DNA from: Rossellomorea vietnamensis
GTDB lineage: Bacteria; Bacillota; Bacilli; Bacillales; Bacillaceae_B
Reading direction: 5' to 3'
DNA: 64,000 nucleotides
Assembly (NCBI RefSeq): GCF_001305855.1
Contig: NZ_LIXZ01000009.1
Span: 62,001 to 126,000 of the forward strand
The notes beneath the pieces were generated by a model. That model had not been told where the DNA came from. It saw only the letters and a program-made list of their open reading frames with translations, and did not search any database. Made by a program: the position numbers and the translations under genes. Below are positions 56,473 through 64,000 of the stretch, in pieces; the stretch's first letter is position 1, and each line of letters opens with the position of its first letter.

Positions 56473-56501
56473 TTGACTATTATTTTAGAATATGGTAAAA
56501 A
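56473..56501 (+). promoter_or_regulatory. Probable promoter of the tyrS leader
   Basis: TTGACT (56473-56478) is followed after 17 bases by TAAAAA (56496-56501). A better -10, TAATAT, lies slightly further on with poorer spacing. Confidence 0.45.
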
Positions 56502-56567
56502 CCTAATATAGCGAAATGAATGTTGATCCGGCATATAGTCGGATTTCTGCATGAAATATAAATGTAA

Positions 56568-58090
<1,523 letters not shown>

Positions 58091-58109
58091 TAGAATATAC
58101 AATCTATCA

Positions 58110-58158
58110 GCGCGGTATCCGTTTCTCTTATTTTGGAGCGGGTGCCGTGCTTTTTTAG
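58110..58158 (+). terminator. Terminator after tyrS
   Basis: GCGCGGTATCCG and CGGGTGCCGTGC form an imperfect stem with a long loop, followed by TTTTTT. Confidence 0.7.
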
Positions 58159-58169
58159 TTAAAAATATA

Positions 58170-58204
58170 CACAAAAAAACACTGCCCATAAAAATGGACA
58201 GTGT
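58170..58204 (-). terminator. Terminator of rpsD
   Basis: ACACTGCCCAT and ATGGACAGTGT form the stem; on the minus strand a run of T follows (58178-58172). Confidence 0.85.
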
Positions 58205-58218
58205 CTCTTTCATAAAGA

Positions 58219-58821
58219 TTAACGAGAGTAGAACTCAACGATAAGAGCTTCATTGATTTCAGCTGGTAATTCAGAACGTTCAGGAACGCGTGTGAATGTA
58301 CCTTCTAATTTGTCAGCATCGAAAGTTAGGAATTCAGGAACAAAGCTGTTCACTTCCATCGCTTCTTTGATGATGTCAAGGTTGCGTGATTTTTCACGAA
58401 CTGAGATTGTTTGACCAGGAAGAACGCGGAATGAAGGGATGTCTACGCGAGATCCGTTCACTGTAACGTGACCGTGGTTAACAAGTTGACGTGCTTGACG
58501 GCGAGTACGAGCAAGACCTAAACGATAAACAACATTATCCAGGCGGCACTCAAGTAGCGCCATGAAGTTTTCACCGTGTTTACCTTGTAATTTGCCAGCT
58601 TGGTCAAATAGGTTACGGAATTGACGCTCAGTTACTCCGTACATGTGACGAAGTTTTTGCTTCTCTTGAAGTTGTAAACCGTACTCAGAGATTTTTTTAC
58701 GTTGGTTAGGACCATGTTGTCCAGGAGCGTAAGGACGCTTTTCTAATTCTTTACCCGTACCGCTTAGAGAGATTCCAAGACGACGGGATAATTTCCAGCT
58801 TGGGCCAGTATATCGAGCCAT
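58219..58821 (-). CDS. rpsD: 30S ribosomal protein S4
   Basis: A 200-residue S4. It starts [16 protein letters not shown] and carries [10 protein letters not shown], the S4 RNA-binding domain [21 protein letters not shown], and ends VEFYSR. It binds 16S rRNA early in 30S assembly and represses its own mRNA in B. subtilis. ATG 58821 has AAAGGAGG upstream; an in-frame ATG 72 bases earlier lies in the leader. It is monocistronic. Confidence 0.98.
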   Translation of the reverse strand: MARYTGPSWKLSRRLGISLSGTGKELEKRPYAPGQHGPNQRKKISEYGLQLQEKQKLRHMYGVTERQFRNLFDQAGKLQGKHGENFMALLECRLDNVVYRLGLARTRRQARQLVNHGHVTVNGSRVDIPSFRVLPGQTISVREKSRNLDIIKEAMEVNSFVPEFLTFDADKLEGTFTRVPERSELPAEINEALIVEFYSR

Positions 58822-59007
58822 GAATGACTCCTCCTTTATTGTTTTTATTTTGTTGTAAAATAAAAACACCTGTGAATAAACAATTATGTGCATTTTGTTT
58901 TCATGTACCTTCGCCCTAGCAGCAGAGGGTTACAAGATACACCTCAAAGTGTAGAGGAACAAAATACGAGCATAAAGGACTTCACTGAAGCTGCATTATT
59001 TTACACA
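58822..59007 (-). promoter_or_regulatory. rpsD 5' leader, candidate S4 autoregulatory RNA
   Basis: The distance from the predicted start (near 59007) to the rpsD ATG is about 185 bases, long and GC-richer than the surrounding intergenic DNA. B. subtilis rpsD has a leader bound by S4. I did not fold it in full. Confidence 0.55.
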
Positions 59008-59013
59008 AAGAAT

Positions 59014-59042
59014 ATTATATGATGCGAGAGATTAGAAGTCAA
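59014..59042 (-). promoter_or_regulatory. Sigma-A promoter of rpsD
   Basis: On the minus strand TTGACT (59042-59037) and TATAAT (59019-59014) are 17 bases apart, a near-consensus strong promoter. Confidence 0.85.
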
Positions 59043-59159
59043 GGAAGTATTTTATAGATTCTATAAAAGAACGATCTCGATTGCACAAACAAAATAGTCC
59101 ATAAGTCATTTGTTGTGATATAATGAAAGTTGAAAATTATGTTAAATAGGTGAGCAGAT

Positions 59160-59759
59160 TTGCAGGAATCAAAGAGAGATAAACTTCTTCGATATCTATT
59201 GATCGGTATCTGTCTGCTTGTCGTATTGAGAGGTTTCCTTTATTCCTCCACATCCGAAAAAGCCGGGGAGATGAAACCCGCCATTCATGCCGAAGTATTG
59301 TCCAGGGGAGACGAACATCATAACCCTGTCATCGCAGTGGCAAAGATGGTAGAAGAGCAGCCGGTGCTTGTCATATATGAAATTGATCAAAAAAACCAAT
59401 ATTACTTTAAGGTATTACATAGTGTGTCGTTACATAATCCAGTGAAAATGCTTGGCGTTACAAAGGAACAGAATGGGATCTGGGTCCAGTTAGAAGAGAA
59501 GAAATGGATACTGTTTTCCGAATCTTTGGAAGTTTTACAGGAGCGTGATAGTGCTCCTGATTCCGTCATTTCTAGCCGGCAGTCCTTTCATATTCAGGAA
59601 GACACCGGATTCATCAGCATTCCTCAGGGTGCTGTTGATGTGCAACTGGATCTTACAGACAAAAGCGGGGAACCGAAAGAAATCCATTCCTTATCAGGAG
59701 ACGATTCAGTATGGCTGGTTGTCTTTCAGAAGGAAATGGTACTGGCCAGGAGCCGGTGA
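59160..59759 (+). CDS. Single-span membrane protein of unknown function upstream of ytrP
   Basis: A 199-residue protein with a short basic cytoplasmic start (KRDKLLRY), one transmembrane helix (LLIGICLLVVLRGFLYSS, about residues 10-30) and an extracytoplasmic domain rich in beta-type segments (PVLVIYEIDQKNQYYFKVLH, GIWVQLEEKKWILFSE). TTG 59160 is preceded by AGGTGAG. It ends 41 bases before the GGDEF gene in the same direction and may be its membrane partner. No family is recognised. Confidence 0.75.
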   Translation: MQESKRDKLLRYLLIGICLLVVLRGFLYSSTSEKAGEMKPAIHAEVLSRGDEHHNPVIAVAKMVEEQPVLVIYEIDQKNQYYFKVLHSVSLHNPVKMLGVTKEQNGIWVQLEEKKWILFSESLEVLQERDSAPDSVISSRQSFHIQEDTGFISIPQGAVDVQLDLTDKSGEPKEIHSLSGDDSVWLVVFQKEMVLARSR

Positions 59760-59800
59760 TGTAATTTGCTTCACAAACCTTTCAGGTGTGGGTGAGAAAA

Positions 59801-61618
59801 ATGTACGTTATCCAACATGCATTGCATGAATACAAGTCAAAGTTATTCGATTTAATATATGAAGAAATGTCAGCAGACGCAGATCATTCCGTTCAATTGC
59901 AAAAGTGGCTGACGGTTGTAAAGGATTGCCTGGAAATCGATCAGGCATTTTTGTATTTTTATACTGATTCTACCTATTTCCTTTACCAGCCACATCAGAA
60001 TGGTAGTGCTCCCCTCACACTTGCTGAAGCGTCAGAGGAGTATATCCTCGGTCCTGTCCTGATAGAAAAGGAAGACCTTTCTTCCATTAAGTTTCACTTT
60101 ACGAAGAGTGATGGAAGTCCTTTGGCGATCCTCCAAGTGAAGACGGAGGATTCGAGAGGGTGGGTCGATGAAAGCTGGCTTCATTCCTTTTGGAAGGCAA
60201 GCAATCAGTTTTTACAGCATACAGGCGGCATCCAGACCGTCCTTGAAGACGAGAGAAGATATAGAGAATTATTCAAAGTGACAGAAATCTTCCATTCAAC
60301 GAGGGATGTTCATACGCTCCTTGTACAGATCATCGAGACGTTGAAACAGGTATTCCCGATTGATGAGTTCCGTTTGTTATTGTCCAATGACCGGTATGAA
60401 TTCGGCGAACTGCCCATCAAGAATTTCGATTTTGACCGTGCCACTGAATCGGCCATGCAGGCATTTGTGAATGGAAGCATTGAGTCCGGCGAAGAAGATA
60501 TCCTTTATGCACCTTTAAAAGGGAAGCAGGGGATCTATGGGGTCCTTGAGGTGAAGTCCGTTTCCCATGATACCTTTACAGATCAGAAGATCGAGTTCAT
60601 CCGCCTCTTAGCATATACAGCGGGGAGTGCCCTGGAGAACGCCAAGCTTTATGAACAGTCGAAGAGGCTCATCACCGATCTTCAGCTCATCAATGAAACG
60701 TCCCATCAATTAAACTTAAATCTACGTTTAACTGAAACGGTCCTGTTTTTAAAGAAACAGATTAAGCGTTCATTCCAGGCATCCGCCATTGGGTTCGTCC
60801 TCCTTCAAAAAGGGGAGTATACCATTCTGGACGAAAGCTCCCCTGTGTTCTTTGAAAAGATCGGCAGGAGTTATATTTCATACGTTAAGAAGCGGATTGA
60901 AGAGGAGAAGGACTCCATCTTTCTGGGGGATGTCAGTGATCGGTTTGAAGAAGCGACAGCCTATCCGTCGATCATGGCTGCTCCCATGGTTCAAAATGAA
61001 GCACTGATCGGATTCTGTGTGGTCCTCCATAAAGAACCGTATATGTTTTCATTTGATATGTACAAGCTGCTGCAATCGTTCATCCATCACTCCACCCTGG
61101 CCATCACCAATGCCACCCTGCGTGAAAAACTGGAGCATATGGTCATCACCGATCACATGACCAAACTGTTTGCCAGGAATTACTTGGATGATGAAATGGA
61201 ATCGTCCATGAATAAGGATGAACTGGGTACACTGCTCTTGATCGATATCGACGACTTCAAATCCATCAACGACAACTACGGTCATCAAATCGGGGATGAA
61301 GTCATCATAGAAGTGTCGAATCTCATCAAGGGGATCGTCAGCCATTACGGATTCGTCGCAAGATGGGGAGGGGAAGAACTGGCCGTCTACCTGCCATCAC
61401 TTGGTCGTAAAAAAGGGATGGAAATCGCAGAACGCATCATCAAGGACGTCCCATTGAAAACCGACCCTTCCGTCACCCTATCCTGCGGACTATCCATATG
61501 GAGAGCAGAAGATGAACACTGCCCCAAATCCGTCAAAGAACTAGTCAAAAAAGCCGACGAAGCACTTTACCTGGCCAAGAATAACGGAAAAAACCAGGTT
61601 GTGAAGGATTGTCAGTAA
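59801..61618 (+). CDS. ytrP: GAF-GGDEF domain protein YtrP
   Basis: About 605 residues. Residues 165-280 and 300-440 look like GAF sensor domains; 445-600 are a diguanylate-cyclase-type domain with DHMTKLFARNYLDDEM, LLIDIDDFKSINDNYGH and RWGGEEL (GGEEL at 523-527). The last signature residue is Leu instead of Phe, so cyclase activity is uncertain; an RxxD inhibitory site is not obvious upstream. ATG 59801 follows GGTGTGGGTGAG. It follows rpsD in position as B. subtilis ytrP does. No transmembrane helix is present, so it is cytoplasmic. Confidence 0.87.
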   Translation: MYVIQHALHEYKSKLFDLIYEEMSADADHSVQLQKWLTVVKDCLEIDQAFLYFYTDSTYFLYQPHQNGSAPLTLAEASEEYILGPVLIEKEDLSSIKFHFTKSDGSPLAILQVKTEDSRGWVDESWLHSFWKASNQFLQHTGGIQTVLEDERRYRELFKVTEIFHSTRDVHTLLVQIIETLKQVFPIDEFRLLLSNDRYEFGELPIKNFDFDRATESAMQAFVNGSIESGEEDILYAPLKGKQGIYGVLEVKSVSHDTFTDQKIEFIRLLAYTAGSALENAKLYEQSKRLITDLQLINETSHQLNLNLRLTETVLFLKKQIKRSFQASAIGFVLLQKGEYTILDESSPVFFEKIGRSYISYVKKRIEEEKDSIFLGDVSDRFEEATAYPSIMAAPMVQNEALIGFCVVLHKEPYMFSFDMYKLLQSFIHHSTLAITNATLREKLEHMVITDHMTKLFARNYLDDEMESSMNKDELGTLLLIDIDDFKSINDNYGHQIGDEVIIEVSNLIKGIVSHYGFVARWGGEELAVYLPSLGRKKGMEIAERIIKDVPLKTDPSVTLSCGLSIWRAEDEHCPKSVKELVKKADEALYLAKNNGKNQVVKDCQ

Positions 61619-61640
61619 AACAACTTTTTTAAAAAAATCA

Positions 61641-61678
61641 ACAGGATGAGCCGATATGGTTCTTCCTGTTTTTTATTT
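61641..61678 (+). terminator. Terminator after ytrP
   Basis: AACAGGA and TCCTGTT form a stem around a long loop, followed by a T run. Confidence 0.6.
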
Positions 61679-61800
61679 TGAATGAATTTTCCAGAATCTG
61701 ATATGAAGCGGTATAACTTGAAGGTGTTGATAGGCAAATCTTCTTTGTGGGAAAAGTTGGGGATTTAACTTTACTAATTATGCATAACACAGGCTTGTAA

Positions 61801-61924
61801 GTTGATTGGAGCGGAAGGTGCTCGACTCCTGCGGGAAACGCTGGACAGGTGAGACCCCGCAGGCGAAGCCGAGGAGGCTCACCGCCAGCCCCGCGGAAAA
61901 CGAGCACCTGCAGCGGAAATCAAC
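61801..61924 (+). repeat. Dispersed quasi-palindromic repeat, copy 4
   Basis: Arms GTTGATT and AATCAAC bound 124 bases almost identical to copy 3 at 27329-27452, differing at only a few positions. It lies between ytrP and the megL gene, both on the + strand. The rest of the 461-base gap holds the ytrP terminator and the CcpA-type operator. Confidence 0.85.
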
Positions 61925-61993
61925 CAACGCGTCACTTTGTATAGAAACAAAGATTAAGAAACAGCTTTTAACCTACTTCCTTTACCACTTTAG

Positions 61994-62007
61994 TGTAAAC
62001 GCTTTCT
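61994..62007 (+). promoter_or_regulatory. cre-like site upstream of the megL gene
   Basis: TGTAAACGCTTTCT matches TGWAANCGNTNWCA at 13 of 14 positions. It lies about 75 bases before the gene, close to a TAGAAT -10-like hexamer at 62031-62036, so CcpA repression is likely. Confidence 0.7.
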
Positions 62008-62079
62008 TTTTCATCCGGATTATCATATTCTAGAATAGTAGTTACTTAGACTTAAAGGGAATACTGGGAGGAATACTGC

Positions 62080-63261
62080 ATGAAAGAAGAGAAACGTTTT
62101 GAAACTAGAGTGATTCACGAGGGATATCAATCGTCTCAACATTTTGATAGTTTAGCACCTCCATTATACCAAACTTCTACTTATACCTTCGCAAATGCGA
62201 AACAAGGTGAAAATCGATTCGCCGGTGAAGAAGAAGGATATATATATTCAAGACTGGGGAATCCGACGGTAGCGATCTTGGAAGAACGGATGGCATCCTT
62301 GGAAGGGGGAGAAGCGGCTCTCGCCTTCGGTTCAGGTATGGCGGCCGTAAGCGCAGTGCTGTTTTCCCTGACAAAATCAGGTGATCACATCCTTTGCTCC
62401 CAAGGAGTGTACGGATGTACGTTCGGTTTACTAGAGCTCCTCCAGGAGAAATTTGCGATCGGACATGATTTTTCTTCCATGGATTCAGAAGAGGAGATCC
62501 GCGGGAAAATTACGGAAAATACCAGCTGCATCTATGTGGAAACCCCGATCAACCCGACGATGCAGCTCATTGATCTGGAACTCGTTGTGAAGGTTGCGAA
62601 GGAAAAGGGGATTCCGGTCGTAGTCGATAATACGTTCTGTTCACCGTATTTGCAACGACCGCTGGAGCTTGGATGCGACATCGTCATCCACAGCGCAACG
62701 AAATATATCGGTGGCCATGGGGATGTCGTCGCCGGCCTCGTCGTCGGTTCACAGGAGAAGGTGGCCGAGATCCGGATGACGACTCAGAAGGATATCGGAG
62801 GAATCATTTCCCCATTTGATGCATGGTTGCTGTTGCGGGGATTAAAGACCCTGGCTGTACGAATGGATCGCCATTGTGAGAGTGCTGAAAAGATTGCCGA
62901 TCTTTTAGCCGACCATCCGGCAGTTGAAAATGTCATTTACCCCGGACATGAGAGTCATCCTCAGCACGGGGTCATGAAGAAGCAGATGAAAAAACCGGGC
63001 GGGATGATTTCCTTTACGCTGAAAGGGTCCAAGGAAGAAGCCCAGAAGTTCATGGATGATCTCGAAATGATCAAGATCGCCGTCAGCCTGGGAGATGCCG
63101 AGACGCTGATTCAGCATCCGGCCACCATGACTCATGCCGTCGTACCTGAAGAGTCAAGAAAGAGCATGGGGATCAATGATTCACTTCTGAGGCTCTCTGT
63201 AGGGCTTGAAGCACCGGAGGATATTTGGAGTGATTTATTGCAGGCGTTGGATAAAGCCTAA
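62080..63261 (+). CDS. megL: Methionine gamma-lyase-type PLP enzyme (Cys/Met metabolism family)
   Basis: A 393-residue fold type I PLP enzyme. The pyridoxal lysine is K208 in HSATKYIGGHGD, with YIYSRLGNPT near the N-terminus. Cysteine C113 in YGCTF sits where methionine gamma-lyases have their characteristic active-site cysteine, which favours release of methanethiol, 2-oxobutyrate and ammonia from methionine over cystathionine chemistry. Cystathionine gamma-lyase or homocysteine desulfhydrase activity cannot be excluded. AGGAGGAATACTGC precedes ATG 62080. No S-box is present; a cre-like operator suggests carbon control, fitting a catabolic role. Confidence 0.8.
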   Translation: MKEEKRFETRVIHEGYQSSQHFDSLAPPLYQTSTYTFANAKQGENRFAGEEEGYIYSRLGNPTVAILEERMASLEGGEAALAFGSGMAAVSAVLFSLTKSGDHILCSQGVYGCTFGLLELLQEKFAIGHDFSSMDSEEEIRGKITENTSCIYVETPINPTMQLIDLELVVKVAKEKGIPVVVDNTFCSPYLQRPLELGCDIVIHSATKYIGGHGDVVAGLVVGSQEKVAEIRMTTQKDIGGIISPFDAWLLLRGLKTLAVRMDRHCESAEKIADLLADHPAVENVIYPGHESHPQHGVMKKQMKKPGGMISFTLKGSKEEAQKFMDDLEMIKIAVSLGDAETLIQHPATMTHAVVPEESRKSMGINDSLLRLSVGLEAPEDIWSDLLQALDKA

Positions 63262-63266
63262 TAAAA

Positions 63267-63308
63267 AACAGGAAGGAACCGTCCAATGGTTCCTTCCTGT
63301 TTTTTTCT
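63267..63308. terminator. Bidirectional terminator between megL and the PAP2 gene
   Basis: AACAGGAAGGAACC and GGTTCCTTCCTGTT form a perfect 14-bp stem followed by TTTTTT. Confidence 0.9.
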
Positions 63309-63309
63309 A

Positions 63310-63951
63310 TTATTTTTCCACATAGGCTTGCTTGGATTTCTTTGTACTGACTCCATAAAGCTCGAACATGATCCCATAAAGGAAGACCGATAAAAATATA
63401 GAGCTTGTCATGTCGAGGATAAAATGCTGTTTCACAAACAGGGTGGAAAGGATGATCAGTGATCCCATCACCGGCGCAAATACAGTGTGGAACAGATGTT
63501 TATCCTTAATATTGAAATTTCCGAGAATGATGGCAAATGTCGTTAAAACATGGATGCTTGGAAACGCATTATAAGGCTGGTCATGACTATAGATCATCCG
63601 GACAAGGTCGACAAACAACCCGTCACCCGCAACATCGGGGCGTGGTACCGTCGTTTGAAAATAAAAGTAGATGACAAAACACACCAATTCACCGATGACA
63701 ATGATGCCAAGGGTCTTCAGGAATGTCTGGACATCTTTATACCAAAAATAAAAAAGGTATCCTAAAATAAAGGCGTACCATAATATATACGGCACAATGA
63801 AAACCGGCACGAATGGGATCCATTCATCAATGGTCGTAGATAGGATGACCGCTTCCCGGGCATCCGTATTCAATAGTGTATATAAATAACCTAATGCCGG
63901 CATCACCAGCAAACATAATAAATAGGGTAAGTCTTTTATCTTAGCTTTCAT
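63310..63951 (-). CDS. PAP2-superfamily membrane phosphatase-like protein
   Basis: A 213-residue protein with about six transmembrane segments. PAP2 motifs are recognisable: VPRPDVAGDG, the central AFPSIHV (PSxH) and the last VKQHFILDMTSS with the catalytic His and Asp. The layout resembles the inositol phosphorylceramide synthase-like or lipid phosphate phosphatase branch. It would act on lipid phosphates at the outer membrane leaflet; the substrate is unknown. ATG 63951 follows AGAGGTG. It converges on megL. Confidence 0.85.
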   Translation of the reverse strand: MKAKIKDLPYLLCLLVMPALGYLYTLLNTDAREAVILSTTIDEWIPFVPVFIVPYILWYAFILGYLFYFWYKDVQTFLKTLGIIVIGELVCFVIYFYFQTTVPRPDVAGDGLFVDLVRMIYSHDQPYNAFPSIHVLTTFAIILGNFNIKDKHLFHTVFAPVMGSLIILSTLFVKQHFILDMTSSIFLSVFLYGIMFELYGVSTKKSKQAYVEK

Positions 63952-64000
63952 ATCACACCTCTTTTTACCTATACTCCATTCTGGATATTGTATGGGATAT

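Overview
The window reads as a chromosomal segment of a low-to-moderate GC, endospore-former-type Bacillaceae genome (Bacillus sensu lato; a Rossellomorea-like marine or soil bacillus is my guess). The gene order closely follows the ytkP-thpR-amyX-ytmP-trmB-ytnP-ytoP-ytpPQR-sftA-murC-ytxGHJ-aroA-ccpA-motPS-acuCBA-acsA-tyrS-rpsD-ytrP region of Bacillus subtilis as I remember it. Shine-Dalgarno sites are strong, sigma-A promoters are easy to find, and most operons end in textbook terminators. I see no rRNA, tRNA, CRISPR array, insertion sequence or prophage.

Layout. 1-13.5 kb: the 3' end of a D-amino acid aminotransferase gene, a cysteine synthase paralogue, an RNA 2',3'-cyclic phosphodiesterase, a NERD-like protein, a type I pullulanase, a choline-kinase-like phosphotransferase, TrmB, the lactonase YtnP, an M42 aminopeptidase, a DUF84 NTPase, an unusual Cys/Asp/Arg-rich small protein, a POT peptide transporter and YtoQ. 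13.6-25.5 kb: a lipoprotein, an orphan EIIC-like permease coupled to thioredoxin-like YtpP, YtpQ, YtpR, the SftA DNA translocase, nicotinate phosphoribosyltransferase with an unknown partner, MurC and an M29 aminopeptidase. 25.6-34.6 kb: the YtxG/YtxH/BrxC stress genes with sigma-B-like promoters, a second YtxH-like protein, a 723-residue FtsA/PilM-like actin-fold protein with repeated C-terminal modules, AroA, CcpA and the MotPS flagellar stator.

34.7-47.1 kb is the main accessory-looking block. It holds a cytoplasmic formate dehydrogenase (FdhF with a DUF1641 protein and FdhD) divergent from molybdenum cofactor genes for each expected step (moeB, moeA, moaE, moaD, moaB, moaC, mobB, mobA, moaA) and a molybdate importer (modA, modB). 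The genes form a self-contained unit: molybdate uptake, molybdopterin synthesis, nucleotide attachment, sulfuration by FdhD and the enzyme that uses the cofactor. moaC is inverted within the block and no modC ATPase is present.

47.2-64 kb: an unknown lipoprotein, acuCBA divergent from acsA (reversible acetylation control of acetyl-CoA synthetase, with a CcpA operator between them), a class A penicillin-binding protein, tyrS behind a tyrosine T-box, rpsD behind a long leader, a membrane protein paired with a GAF-GGDEF protein, a methionine gamma-lyase-type enzyme with a CcpA-type operator in its promoter region, and a PAP2-family membrane protein.

The most interesting non-coding signal is a family of quasi-palindromic repeats of about 125 bp. 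There are four copies, all in the same orientation, each lying between two co-directional + strand genes. One copy carries a second, different hairpin element of 126 bp inside it. A separate cluster of short palindromes lies between acsA and the penicillin-binding protein gene. Functions are assigned by recognition of motifs and gene order from the sequence alone; no database search was possible.
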